Both the position numbers and the translations under genes were made by a program. The notes under the pieces were generated by a model. The model was not told the DNA's origin. It saw only the letters and a program-made list of their open reading frames with translations, and ran no database searches. From positions 2,046,001-2,110,000 of the forward strand of contig OZ244154.1 in the NCBI GenBank assembly GCA_965216335.1: a stretch of DNA of 64,000 nucleotides, read 5' to 3'. Position 1 is the first letter of the stretch. Every line of letters starts with the position of its first letter. Positions 53,149 to 62,443 of this stretch are shown here, one piece after another. Source of the DNA: JAHEJE01 sp965216335. GTDB taxonomy: Bacteria > Pseudomonadota > Alphaproteobacteria > Rhizobiales > Aestuariivirgaceae.

Positions 53149-53468
53149 GGGGTCTGTCCCTTTTCTGGTCCCGCTCCCTAGGGAAATTCATCACCTGCCG
53201 CCGGGCTCATTCGGTTCCACCTTTCATCCCCGAGGGAGAAGATGGCCGGGGACAAGGTGCTAGAGCGTTTTGGTGGTGGTGGTCTTCGTCTTGACGCACG
53301 ACTTCGCAGCGCTGGCGGGTGCAAGCTCTGAAAAGAGTCCGGTTCCAGCGGCGGCAAGCCACATGATGCGTCGTGTCCCTTCAACAGGCAAAACGTAGAC
53401 GGCGCGCTTCTAGCATGTCTGTCGGCCAAGTCAATCAGCCGTTTGGCCGACAAGCTTCAACACACGGC
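53149..53468. other. Intergenic region
   Basis: The 390-bp gap between asd and the EF-hand gene: asd promoter at the left, the EF-hand terminator at the right. No gene was recognised; a 91-codon minus frame is open but without motif. Confidence 0.4.
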
Positions 53469-53501
53469 AAAACGGCCCCACCACACATAGTGACGGGGCC
53501 G
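53469..53501 (-). terminator. Terminator of the EF-hand gene
   Basis: On the minus strand CGGCCCC-(15 nt)-GGGGCCG, followed by TTTTG, 38 bases after the stop codon. Confidence 0.65.
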
Positions 53502-53538
53502 CCGGGACGTGTCGTCGATCTGGAGTCAGCGCTCAGCG

Positions 53539-53766
53539 TCAGCCGGTGACGGCCTTGAATTCTTCCTCGGACAGCGTGCCGCTGCCATCGGCGTCCGCGG
53601 CGTTGAACTGCTCGGCGGTCATGCCGGGCATAACGGCGAGCACCTCTTCCATGGTTACCGCGCCATCGCTGTTGGCGTCTGCGCTGGCAAAGTCGGCCTC
53701 AGCGGCAAACGCCGCGGTAGATGCGAAAAGGCCGGCGATGGCAGCAGCTGCAAACGTCTTGGTCAT
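53539..53766 (-). CDS. Small secreted EF-hand protein
   Basis: 75 residues: signal peptide (FAAAAIAGLFASTAAFA, cut near AEA), then two EF-hand loops, DANSDGAVTMEE and DADGSGTLSEEE, with the Asp, Asn/Asp, Asp/Ser, Gly and Glu ligands in place. The mature ~53 residues are just one EF pair, so it probably acts as a periplasmic calcium-binding buffer or sensor. Neither neighbour gives a hint of a partner. Confidence 0.85.
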   Translation of the reverse strand: MTKTFAAAAIAGLFASTAAFAAEADFASADANSDGAVTMEEVLAVMPGMTAEQFNAADADGSGTLSEEEFKAVTG

Positions 53767-54061
53767 GTTTAACCCTCCTCAAGTGACATGTGATGGGCAG
53801 CACCGGTCATTCGGCCCGCCCGGACCGGCTGTGCGATCCGGGGCTGATGGTGCTGCCGGTTTGCGGTCGCCTGTTGAGCGGCAAGCGGTCTCGCCATGGA
53901 ACTTTGGCGGCGATTTCAGGGCAGCGATGCCGCCGGCGGCCACCTTGCCGCGGATTGACCGCACTTACGTCATGATTTGCCGGCTGTCCGGGTTGCCGCC
54001 AAGGATAGGTTGGGCAGCCTTTGCCGCCTGCAGGGTTGAAATCCGGCCGTCCGGAGCCTAA

Positions 54062-54073
54062 GTAAGCGCTTAC
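54062..54073. promoter_or_regulatory. 12-bp perfect palindrome upstream of terC
   Basis: GTAAGCGCTTAC lies 36 bp before the TerC start and has the shape of a LacI-family operator. It may overlap the promoter. Confidence 0.4.
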
Positions 54074-54109
54074 ATTCATTGTTGGGGTGCAATTTCGGGG
54101 ACGCCGCGG

Positions 54110-54853
54110 ATGGTTGACTGGTTCGGCTGGATGTTCACTGTCGAGGGCTGGATCGGCCTGGCGACGCTGACCCTGCTGGAAATCGTGCTGGGTATCGACA
54201 ACCTGGTTTTCCTGACCATTGCGGCTTCGAAACTGCCGCGCGAACAGCGCCCAAAGGCACAGAAGATCGGCCTGATCGGTGCCCTCGTGCTGCGTATCGC
54301 CATGCTGTCGATGCTGGTCTGGCTGACCAAGCTCAAGGCGCCGATCGCGACGTTCGGCGACTTCACCCTGACCTGGCGGGACGTCATTCTGCTGCTCGGC
54401 GGACTGTTCCTGCTGTGGAAGGGCACCTCGGAAATCCATCAGGAAGTCGAAGGCGGCACCGAAGGGCCGCAACAGGCGCATGCCACCTCGTTCGCCGGGG
54501 TGATCTTCATGATCATGGTGATCGACTTCATCTTTGCGCTCGATTCGATCATCACCGCCGTCGGCCTGACCGACGTGCTGCCGATCATGATCCTGGCCAA
54601 TGTCTTCGCTATCGTGCTGATGCTGGTCAGCGCCCGCGCCATCGGCGAATTCATCGACAAGCATCCGACGGTCAAGATGCTGGCGCTGGCCTTCATCCTG
54701 CTGGTCGGCGTGGCGCTGGTGGCCGACGGCATGCACTTCCACATCCCGCGCGAATACATCTACTTCGCCATCGCCTTTTCACTCGGCGTCGAAGTCCTCA
54801 ACATGCTGGTCCGCCGGCGCAATGCACCCGCCGTCAGCGACGAAGAGGATTAG
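54110..54853 (+). CDS. TerC family integral membrane protein
   Basis: 247 residues, about seven membrane helices. LTLLEIVLGIDNLVFLTIAASKLP and VIDFIFALDSIITAVGL carry the paired acidic residues (E-x-x-x-GIDN and D-x-x-x-ALDS) typical of TerC. The C-terminus is charged and cytoplasmic. Members transport or handle manganese and other metal ions and some feed metal to exported enzymes. It is followed by a perfect hairpin terminator. Confidence 0.92.
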   Translation: MVDWFGWMFTVEGWIGLATLTLLEIVLGIDNLVFLTIAASKLPREQRPKAQKIGLIGALVLRIAMLSMLVWLTKLKAPIATFGDFTLTWRDVILLLGGLFLLWKGTSEIHQEVEGGTEGPQQAHATSFAGVIFMIMVIDFIFALDSIITAVGLTDVLPIMILANVFAIVLMLVSARAIGEFIDKHPTVKMLALAFILLVGVALVADGMHFHIPREYIYFAIAFSLGVEVLNMLVRRRNAPAVSDEED

Positions 54854-54879
54854 CAAGGGGCCTTTGTCGGCCCCTTGCT
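54852..54879 (+). terminator. Terminator of terC
   Basis: AGCAAGGGGCC-TTTGTC-GGCCCCTTGCT, a perfect 11-bp stem directly at the stop codon. There is no T-run after it. Confidence 0.6.
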
Positions 54880-55601
54880 GCTGATCATTCATAAAGCGCT
54901 AGTAGACTGAATCAATTAGATTGATGGATAGAGTTTCACAAGCTTTGTTCTTGCATCGTCGTTGGTGAATTGCCAGTTGGCGATTTTGCGTTGGTTGTTG
55001 CGCTGGGTTTGCCATGCGGCGACCCTGTCTTTGAGTTTCTCCTTGCTCTCGACCCGCTCCCCCAGACATTGACGGGCGAGTACGGATAGCTCGGCCTCTG
55101 CCATATTGAGCCAGGAGCCATGTTTCGGGGTGAAGTGCCATTCGAAGCGTTCGGCCAATCGCCTTGCTTCGGCTGGTGGGAAAGTCGCATACAGTGACGC
55201 TGGGCTATGGGTGTTGAGGTTGTCCTGAACCAGAACAATCTTCTCGGCATCGGCAAAGCACTGATCGCTGAGATCAGCCAGGAAATGAGCGTAGTCTGTT
55301 TTTGCGCGATGGCTCGTGACCTTGATATGACGCAGCCCTTCAAGAGGAGCGAAGGCCATGAACAGGTTTGCTGTTCCAGCCCGTTTGTATTCATAGTCAT
55401 GGCGTGCGGTGCGCCCGGGCGCCATGGGGATTGGTAGGCGGGTTGCACCGACAAGCTGTTTGGCTGCTTCATCAAGGCAAACCAACGGCCTGTTTGGATC
55501 GTGGGCACGCGTATAGACCGACAAAACGTCTTCCATGGCCGCAACAAAGGCTGCATTCTGTTTGGGAGGGATTACCCAGTATTGGCTGCGGTGAGGCTTA
55601 A

Positions 55602-56768
55602 TACGCACGGCATTTAGGGCTGACCCATGGTTGCCCATTTCCTTGTTCCGACTGAGGTTATGGTTTGTGGCTGGGCAAGAAGCCTGTTCCATGCATCGCA
55701 GCCTGCATCGAGAATAGCGTTGTAGTCTGCAAAGACGCGGGCTGAGAGCCAATTCTGACGGATGTATCGCCAGATGTCTTCAACCGGGTTGAGCTCCGGC
55801 GACTTGGACGGCAGTAGGATGATGGTGATGTTATGCGGCACGTTGAGTTTGCTGGTCGTGTGCCATCCGGCCCGGTCCATCAGCACGACGGCATGGGCGC
55901 CGGAGGCCACGGTATCGCTGACTGCCTCAAGATGTAGTTGCATGGCATGAGTATTGGCTCTGGGCATCATGATGGCGGCCCCGGTGCCGCGGGCCGGGCA
56001 GATGGCGCCGAACAGATAGGCCGATTTATAGCGCTGGTCGGCAGGTTGACAGGGTCTGGTCCCCTTGCGTGCCCACACTCGCACAAGGTTGTTCTTCTGG
56101 CCGATGCGCGCTTCGTCTTGCCACCACAGCTCGACCGGCGTGCCTTGCGGCAGGTCGGCTATGTGGGCGGCAAGGGTGCGCTGGAAGTTTTTTTGAATGC
56201 ATCGATAACGGCGCTGTCCTGCTCAGGATGCTGCGGTCGGGCGCTCATGTGGGAGAACCCAAGCTCGGTCAGAAGCCGCGAGATCGAACGCTCGGCATAG
56301 ACGACGCCGAAACGCTCCTCGATAACCCGCGCAAGATCGACCCGCCGCCAGCGGATCACGCCATCGGTTTCCAGATCCGGCCCGGTCTCAATGATCTGTG
56401 ATAGTTCGCGCATCTGCTCATCGCTCAGCCAACGCTGCCGGCCCGGCGGCATGCGGTCATACAGCCCGTCCGGGCCTTCGGCGTTGAACCGGTGCACCCA
56501 ATCGCGAAGCGTCTGACGATCCATCCCGCCAACCCTGGCCGCATCGGCCCGGCTGGCGCCTTCATACACCGCTGCTATCGACAACAGCCGACGGCTCTGG
56601 CTGACATCCTTGCTGGCCTTGGCCAAGCCCCGGCAGGCGCCGGCATCGTAGTCGTCACGAAGTGAAATCCCAATTCTCGGCATGGCAAATCCTCCCTTGC
56701 CAACCCTATGAATCATTCCTCAACTGATTTGGGAATCCAAAAAGAGTCAAACCTCACTGCCGTGCGTA
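55602..56768 (-). mobile_element. IS630-family element B, complete
   Basis: 1167 bp; the ends TACGCACGGCATTTAGGGC and TACGCACGGCAGTGAGGTT form inverted repeats (11 perfect bases, then a weaker match). Flanked by TAA (55599-55601 and 56769-56771), or by TA plus one extra base. Confidence 0.75.
55614..56683 (-). CDS. IS630-type transposase of element B (programmed -1 frameshift)
   Basis: orfA starts at the ATG at 56683 (GGGAGG upstream) with the HTH region SRRLLSIAAVYEGASRADAARVGGMDRQTLRDWVHRF (in blocks). It reaches AFKK at seven A (56188-56194) and stops soon after in its own frame. With a -1 shift the chain continues FKKNFQRTLAAHIADLPQG to LWWQDEARIGQKN (first D), VVLMDRAGWH (second D) and SPELNPVEDIWRYIRQ (E). 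All catalytic residues are intact, so this copy may be active. Confidence 0.82.
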
Positions 56769-57310
56769 TAAGTTCGTTTTTTTAAGCGTGCGCCCAACAG
56801 TGTTGAAGTGAACGCTGTCGACAATGTTCAGCTCAACGACCTTCTCGGCAAGCAAGCGGATTGTCCAGCGCGCATATCCTTCAGGTGGCTCGCTGCAAGC
56901 CAGGGCGATCAGCTTGGCTTCAGCCTCCCCATCGAAGATTGGCTTGATCGACTGGTGCATGCGCGGGGCACGCGCAAACACTGCCTCAAGGCCATCCATG
57001 ACGAATGTCGCGCGCGTGCGGGCCACAGTTGAAGGCGACGCCTCCAACGCCCGGCAAATCTTCCGATCAGTCCAGCCTTCACCGAATTCGCCTTTATCGG
57101 CTTTCAGCAATATCCGCGCCTTCAGATTGCTCTTGGCCTTCAGAGTGCCCTTGCTGATCTTCGCCAATAGATCATTGCGCTCGTCCAACGTGAGCTCAAC
57201 AACGTACCTCTTGTTCGCCATGTGCAAACCTCCGCATCCGAATCAGACACAGAGAATCAAATCCACACCCGCATCGCAACATATCAATCTAAGTGATGCA
57301 AAATACTAGA

Positions 57311-57585
57311 GCACTTTCCCATCATATGGGATCACTTGACCGGGTTTCCGCGTCTGCTGGCTAGGCATGCTTGGCGCCGCGGTCTGGTTGACCGCAAGCT
57401 GAGCATGGTGATCCCCGCCTTCGCGGGGACAGGCTGCGGGCGCGGAAATCCGGCCTTCGGTGGGCCAAATTCGCCCATCTGGTGCGTTCCGGCGCTTGCC
57501 CGATGCACCGCATCGCGCTGCGCACCGCGCCTGCCATATGAACGAATTTGGCTCCATCAAGCGATCCCATATGATCGGAAAGTGC
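57311..57585. mobile_element. MITE-like element 2 (275 bp)
   Basis: Terminal inverted repeats GCACTTTCC-[C/G]-ATCATATGGGATC, about 26 bases with two or three mismatches. The core TTTCCGCGTCTGCTGGCTAGG to CCGGCCTTCGGTGGGCCAAA is shared with the element at 17541. It starts two bases after the TA flank of element A. No gene inside. Confidence 0.75.
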
Positions 57586-57792
57586 TTGTCTTATGATTTT
57601 GCCATCGTTCAGTGCAAGAAGGAACCGCTGCTGGCGAGACGACACTCGCCGGGCAGCGGCAGGGGACGGATCGCGAATGTGCTGGCCGTTTGACGGGCCG
57701 GGCTAGAGTGTGATCACCCCTGTCTTTTCCCTGCGGCCTGAACGGATACCCGGGACTTGCGGCCCGGATGACAAGCATAGGACACGGAAAAG
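57586..57792 (+). ncRNA. Non-coding left end of the IS110 element; candidate bridge RNA region
   Basis: 207 bp between MITE 2 and the IS110 transposase. It contains hairpins, e.g. CCGGG-acttgcgg-CCCGG and CTTTTCC ... GGAAAAG just before the start codon. IS110 elements encode a bridge RNA in the non-coding end next to the recombinase; a boundary or loop assignment was not possible by eye. Confidence 0.3.
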
Positions 57793-58731
57793 ATGACCCA
57801 TACTATCATCGGTATCGATATCTCGAAAGACCATCTCGACGTTCACCGCCTGCCTGATGGGACCAGCATCAGGTTCGCCAACTCGAAACAGGGCCACAGG
57901 TCACTGATCGAATGGATGCGGGCCGGTAAGGTCGAACGCGTTGTGTTTGAACCGACAGGTGCTTATCACCGTAATCTGGAGCGTTGCCTGGTTGAGGCCG
58001 GCATCAGCCATGCCAAGGTCAACCCCCGTCGAGCCCGCCGGTTCGCCGAGGCCGCCGGCACCCTGGTCAAGACCGACAAGGTCGACGCTATGATGCTGGC
58101 CCGGTTCGGGGCCGTGCTCGAGCCGCAGGCAACCGTGACCCGCAGCCAGACCATTGAAGCTCTCGGCGAACTGGTTGCGGCCCGGCGTGCCCTGGTCAAG
58201 GACAGGACCGCAGCCAAGAACCGCCGCCACAATCTCTCATCAGCCTTGCTCAAAACACAGGCAAGACGGCGCCTGAAACAGATCGAGGCCGACATCAAGG
58301 CCATCGATGGCGAATGCCGCAGGCGCGTCGAAGCAGATCAGGCTCTGCAGGCCCGGCTTGCCATCCTGTTGTCCATTCCCGGCATCGGTGAAGTCACCGC
58401 CATGACCATGCTGGCTGAAATGCCGGAGCTTGGAACCATGCACAAACGACAGGCCGCCTCACTGGCAGGCCTGGCACCCGTCACACGTCAGTCGGGCAAA
58501 TGGTGCGGCAACAGCTTCATCCAGGGCGGCAGACAACATGTCCGCCAGGCGCTCTACATGCCGGCATTGGTCGCCGTGCGCTTCAATCATCAACTCAAAA
58601 CCAAATACCAGGCTCTCATCGACGCCGGAAAACCCTGCAAAGTCGCAATCACCGCAATCATGCGAAAGCTCATCACAATCGCCAACGCCCTAATCCGCGA
58701 CAACCGAAATTGGACCGAAGCCAACTCTTGA
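57793..58731 (+). CDS. IS110 family transposase (DEDD recombinase)
   Basis: 312 residues, complete. The RuvC-like domain has IIGIDISKDHLDVH, VVFEPTGAYHRNLER and VKTDKVDAMMLARFG (the D, E, D, D set). The C-terminal domain has LLSIPGIGEVTAMTMLAEMPELG and GLAPVTRQSGKWCGNSFIQGGR with the conserved Ser. It moves DNA without terminal repeats using a bridge RNA. Only 17 bp separate its stop from the IS5-family element, so the right end of the IS110 element may have been hit. Confidence 0.92.
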   Translation: MTHTIIGIDISKDHLDVHRLPDGTSIRFANSKQGHRSLIEWMRAGKVERVVFEPTGAYHRNLERCLVEAGISHAKVNPRRARRFAEAAGTLVKTDKVDAMMLARFGAVLEPQATVTRSQTIEALGELVAARRALVKDRTAAKNRRHNLSSALLKTQARRRLKQIEADIKAIDGECRRRVEADQALQARLAILLSIPGIGEVTAMTMLAEMPELGTMHKRQAASLAGLAPVTRQSGKWCGNSFIQGGRQHVRQALYMPALVAVRFNHQLKTKYQALIDAGKPCKVAITAIMRKLITIANALIRDNRNWTEANS

Positions 58732-58748
58732 CCAACACGGATACTCTA

Positions 58749-59584
58749 GGGCTTGTGGGGATTCATCTTGAGTTTATGACGGCAGCACAGGCATAGATCA
58801 TCGATGTGTAGTGTGTGTCCGTTTTTTCAGACCTCATAGCGATGCCCTTGAATTCCTTGAGTTTGCAGAAGAAGTTTTCGATCAGGTGGCGCCACTTGTA
58901 GATTTCCAGATCGATCTGCAATGGGTGCTTTCGCTGCGGCCGTTGCGAGATGCAGATCACTGCTCCGCGCTCATCCAGCTCTTCAATGATCCAATTGCTG
59001 TCGAAGGCCTTGTCTGCCAACACAGCATCAAAGTTAAGGCCGTGAATGAGCGGTGCAACACCGATGGTATCATATCGGTTTCCTGGCAGCAGACCGAAGC
59101 GCACGAGATTACCCAAAGCATCTGTCAAGGCGAGGATCTTTGTCGTCCAGCCACCTTTCGATTTGCCTATCGCCTGGCTTTGAGTCCCCCTTTAGCGCCA
59201 TGTCCATGACGATGAACCGGGACTATCGTTGCATCGATCATGACATATTCCATGTCGGGGTCGTCTGAGACCGCCTCGAATATGCGTTCAAAGACGCCGG
59301 CTGCAGACCAGTCGCGAAACCGGCGAAATACCGTACTCCAGTTACCAAAGGCTTCTGGCAAGTCACGCCACGGGCTGCTTGTACGCGCCTTCCACAGCAC
59401 CGCTTCGAGAAAAAGACGGTTGTTGGTCCCGCTGCGCCCAGGGTCAGACTTCTTGCCCAAGCAGTGCGGCTCGATCTTGGCCCATTGAGTGTCAGTCAAT
59501 ACTGTCCGGATCATCAAAACCTCCTCAAAAGGAAGTCTGAATCACAAATCAACTGATTTGGGAATCCTGATTCCCCACAGACCC
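58749..59584 (-). mobile_element. IS5-family (IS427-type) element, complete
   Basis: 836 bp. Ends GGGCTTGTGGGGATTCA and GGGTCTGTGGGGAATCA are inverted repeats (three mismatches by eye). Flanked by TA within CTAG at both ends (58747-58748, 59585-59586), the usual IS427-type target. Confidence 0.8.
58763..59514 (-). CDS. IS5-family transposase (two frames, programmed frameshift)
   Basis: orfA from the ATG at 59514 (GAGGAGG upstream) has TQWAKIEPHCLGKKSDPGRSG, WRDLPEAFGNWSTVFRRFRDW and MIDATIVPVHRHG (first D) and ends GAKGGLKARR. With a shift at the AAAGGGGG run the chain continues GGTQSQAIGKSKGGWTTKI, LADKAFDSNW (second D) and KWRHLIENFFCKLKEFKGIA (E). Both halves are intact, as in functional IS427-group elements. 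The stop is at 58763. Confidence 0.85.
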
Positions 59585-60186
59585 TAGTTGCCGCGCATGC
59601 GGTCGCGGACGTAGCGGACATACTTGCGGGTGACGGCGAACTTCTGCCACTTCCACATGTTGCCCGGTCCGGCATTGTAGCAGCCGATGGTGGCGGACAC
59701 ATTGCCCTTGGCCTTGCGGCGGCACCAGTTGAGGTAGGCCATGCCGATGCGCAGATTGGTGCGCGGATTGGACAGCGACCCGCCGCGCACGCCGGTGAGC
59801 GAACGCACCATGCGTGCGGTGGCTGGCTTGATCTGCATGAGACCGATTTCACCGGCCCGGCCCCTGGCATTCGGCCGGTAGCCGCTTTCCATCGAGATCA
59901 CCGCGTCGACCAGCGAAATCGGCAGGCCGCGCGGCTTCATGGAGCGGGCCATGGCCAGATACTTGCCGCGACGGGCCGACCGGGCCTTGGATGCCCCGCC
60001 GCGCTTGTTGCGCCGGGCGCTGGTCTTGCGTGTTGTCCGCTTGGACTTGTAGGCCTGTTTGGCCGAATTGTAGTTTGCCGATGCAGAAACCCCCGCATTG
60101 CCTTTATGAATCGTGTCGGCAAGTCCGCTGCCGCTCACAACGAACAACGCGGCACACATCGACACAGCCAGCAAAGCTGCTCTCAT
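59584..60186 (-). CDS. Lytic transglycosylase, SLT domain
   Basis: 200 residues from the ATG at 60186 (GGAG upstream). Signal peptide (LLAVSMCAALFVVSGSGLA), a Lys/Arg-rich linker (SKRTTRKTSARRNKRGG), then the SLT domain with ISLVDAVISMESGYRPNARG (catalytic Glu in MES), GEIGLMQIKPATARM, LGMAYLNW-type helix (IGMAYLNWC) and IGCYNAGPGN. It cleaves peptidoglycan. The stop codon TAG at 59586-59584 uses two bases of the duplicated target and the first base of the IS5 element, so the insertion kept the stop in place. Confidence 0.87.
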   Translation of the reverse strand: MRAALLAVSMCAALFVVSGSGLADTIHKGNAGVSASANYNSAKQAYKSKRTTRKTSARRNKRGGASKARSARRGKYLAMARSMKPRGLPISLVDAVISMESGYRPNARGRAGEIGLMQIKPATARMVRSLTGVRGGSLSNPRTNLRIGMAYLNWCRRKAKGNVSATIGCYNAGPGNMWKWQKFAVTRKYVRYVRDRMRGN

Positions 60187-60295
60187 CACTCACTCCTAAG
60201 GTATGTTGGAAAACGCGGCGCTGTTTGCTCCGCGTTCGTGGCCAAATCGTGTCGGCAAAACAAGACAGATTGACCCACCCGACAGGGACGGCGCA

Positions 60296-61129
60296 ATGCA
60301 CTTCGCACGGGTGTTAAGCATGTTCGGCGAGGATCATCGCAGTCGGTGGCGGCAGATACTAGATTTGCCGCCGACCGACCGCATTGCACATCTGTCCGGA
60401 GTTCGAATGCCGTTCGCAGCGCTGCACACCGCCGAACCCAGTCGCATCGTCGCCCGCAACGGCGTGACGAACGACATTACCTACAGTGTTTCAGGCGCTC
60501 TGGCCCCGTTGGTGACCTTCGAACTGGCGCCGGAACAGAGCATCCTGTGCGACTTCGATGACGTTCGCCTGCTCGACGACGGCATTTCCGTGCGGTCATG
60601 GCCGAGCCTGTCCCAGAGCACACGTCTGCTGGTCAACACAACCAGCAAGCCGGCACAGACGGTTGTGCTTTCAAAAGGCCTGTACGGCTGCGTTGGCGCC
60701 TTCGACCTGGTGCACTACGCCCGCCGACTGGTTTGCCGCAGCTCCAGGTTCCTGGCGACCGGTCCCGGCGTGATGACCACCAGTCATGCCAGGCACAACA
60801 CCCACGCCTATGGCGATCTTGAGTTCCTGGCCCTTCACGGAGACGGTTGGGCTTTCCTGCATTCCGATGGTGAAGTGTTCAGACACCGGCTTTCGGCCGG
60901 ACAAACCGTCAACATCAACGCCGCTGCCCTTGTCGCCATGTCGGCCACGGTCGATCTCGCCGCCAGCCCCCGCCTTGGCCGGCGCCGCGGCGACAAGGAG
61001 GTGTCCGGCCGGCTGGCGCAACTGACCGGACCGGGCGTCGTCTGGCTGCAGAGCAGTGCGACACACGGCAGTCCGCCGGATGCCCGCCTCGGCAAGCGCG
61101 GCAAGGCATCGTTCAAGGTCGTGAGCTAA
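60296..61129 (+). CDS. AIM24 family protein
   Basis: 277 residues from the ATG at 60296. The second half has the beta-rich AIM24 fold (PF01987): RSSRFLATGPGVMTTS, GDLEFLALHGDGWAFLHSDGEVF, VNINAAALVAMSATVDL and LTGPGVVWLQS. Its first ~110 residues also fit a jelly-roll-like half (APLVTFELAPEQSILCD). AIM24 proteins bind membranes or lipids in mitochondria and phospholipids in bacteria; their function is unclear. Divergent from the transglycosylase, 109 bp away. Confidence 0.7.
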   Translation: MHFARVLSMFGEDHRSRWRQILDLPPTDRIAHLSGVRMPFAALHTAEPSRIVARNGVTNDITYSVSGALAPLVTFELAPEQSILCDFDDVRLLDDGISVRSWPSLSQSTRLLVNTTSKPAQTVVLSKGLYGCVGAFDLVHYARRLVCRSSRFLATGPGVMTTSHARHNTHAYGDLEFLALHGDGWAFLHSDGEVFRHRLSAGQTVNINAAALVAMSATVDLAASPRLGRRRGDKEVSGRLAQLTGPGVVWLQSSATHGSPPDARLGKRGKASFKVVS

Positions 61130-61174
61130 GCTCGGGAACCTGGGACCAGACCCAAGATTGGGCATCCGCAAGAT

Positions 61175-62356
61175 TTACGACTTCACGAATAATTTTCGCT
61201 CGGTCATACACAGGCACTCCGCGCCGGTTTCGGTGATCAGGATCGGTTCGGTGATCTCAAGCCCGCCGTCGTCGAGCCACAGCGCCGGCATGAAGTGGAA
61301 CACCATGCCGGGTTTCAATTCGGAGCGGTCGCCGGCCCGGAACGACATGGTACGCTCGCCCCAATCCGGCGGATAGGACAGGCCGATCGAATAGCCGCAG
61401 CGTGAGTCCTTGACGAAGCCGTGCCTGCCCAGCGTCGCGTTGAATGCATTGGCGATGTCCTCGCACCGGTTGCCTGGTTTGGCCTGTTCGAGACCGGCCT
61501 CCACGGCATCCAGCACCGCCTGTTCCGCATCGAGATACTTTTGCGGCACCTTGCCGAGAAACAGCGTGCGCGACTGCGGGCACTGGTAGCGCCGGTAGCA
61601 GCCGCCGATCTCGAAGAACGTGCTCTCGCCCTGCCTGAACGGCCGGTCATCCCAGGTCAGATGCGGCGCGGTGGCGTCCATGCCGGACGGCAGCATCGGC
61701 ACGAAGGCGCAGTAGTCGCCCCAATGACCGTCCGCGCCCAGCACGGCAGTCCGCTGGATCTCGGCCACCAGCTTGTGCTTTTCCAGACCCGGCTCGGCCA
61801 GTTCGACGATCTGCGCATGCATGGCCTCGACGATGCGGGCAGCCCGGCGGATGAAGGTGATCTCGTTGTCGCTCTTGACCGCCCGCTGCCAGTTGACCAG
61901 CCCTTGCGCATCGCAAAACCGCGCGTTGGGCAAATGCTGTTGCAGCGAGGCAAAGGCGGCGGCGGTAAACCAGTAGTTGTCCATCTCGACGGCGATCGAG
62001 GCCTTGTCCCAACCGCGCTCGGCAAACACCCCGCTCAGGTGATCCATCGGATGCCGCTCGGTCGACTGCACATAGTGATCCGGATAACCGACGATATTGT
62101 CATGCGCCATGAACACCGTGCGCCTGGCGCCGTTACCGTCCATTGCCCGGCCCCACCAGACCGGCTCGCCTTCGAGCCCCAGCAGCACGCCCTGGTGCAC
62201 GTAGAACGACCATCCATCATAGCCCGTCAGCCAGCACATGTTGGAGGGGTCCGACACCAGGATCACGTCGATCCCGTGCGCCGCCATCGCGGCCCGCGTC
62301 CTGGCAATGCGCGCGTCATATTCGGCACGAGGGAAATGCAGGATGGCGTCGCTCAT
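61175..62356 (-). CDS. M24 family hydrolase, creatinase/DoeA-like
   Basis: 393 residues from the ATG at 62356 (GGAGAAACAT upstream). The N-domain has DVILVSDPSNMCWLTGYDGWSFYVHQGVLL and DHYVQSTERHPMDHL. The pita-bread domain has EITFIRRAARIVEAMHAQI and LSYPPDWGERTMSFRAGDRSELKPGMVFHFMP (in blocks). At the places where metal-dependent M24 peptidases have two Asp ligands, the chain has Glu (TFFEIGG) and no Asp (CPQSRT), so it is probably metal-independent like creatinase. It closely resembles ectoine hydrolase DoeA from memory. Its neighbours suggest a guanidino or amide substrate. Confidence 0.8.
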   Translation of the reverse strand: MSDAILHFPRAEYDARIARTRAAMAAHGIDVILVSDPSNMCWLTGYDGWSFYVHQGVLLGLEGEPVWWGRAMDGNGARRTVFMAHDNIVGYPDHYVQSTERHPMDHLSGVFAERGWDKASIAVEMDNYWFTAAAFASLQQHLPNARFCDAQGLVNWQRAVKSDNEITFIRRAARIVEAMHAQIVELAEPGLEKHKLVAEIQRTAVLGADGHWGDYCAFVPMLPSGMDATAPHLTWDDRPFRQGESTFFEIGGCYRRYQCPQSRTLFLGKVPQKYLDAEQAVLDAVEAGLEQAKPGNRCEDIANAFNATLGRHGFVKDSRCGYSIGLSYPPDWGERTMSFRAGDRSELKPGMVFHFMPALWLDDGGLEITEPILITETGAECLCMTERKLFVKS

Positions 62357-62443
62357 ATGTTTCTCCAAGTGAGTTGAAAGTTCGACCGGCAAACGGCAAT
62401 GTGCGTCAAGGGTCAAGACCCTAACGACTATCAGCGGGTTTTC

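Larger units (their letters stand above)
54916..57221 (-). pseudogene. IS630-type transposase, split by insertion
   Basis: N-terminal half from the ATG at 57221 (GGAGG upstream) to about 56769: HTH part with GWTDRKICRALEASPSTVART, ending GRTLKKTN at a run of seven A (56777-56783). C-terminal half 54916-55601 has the DDE motifs VCLDEAAKQLVG, VLVQDNLNTHSPASLY and SWLNMAEAELSVLARQCL. Joined across the insertion and with a -1 shift at the A run, the chain reads TLKKNELKPHRSQYWVIPP, as in intact family members. It is inactive as long as the inserted element remains. Confidence 0.8.
54902..57306 (-). mobile_element. IS630-family element A, interrupted by element B
   Basis: Terminal inverted repeats begin GTAGACTGAATCA at the left and GTATTTTGCATCA at the right, both continuing with TTAGATTGAT. 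The element is flanked by TA at both sides (54900-54901 and 57307-57308). The inner 1167 bp belong to the second element. Confidence 0.75.
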
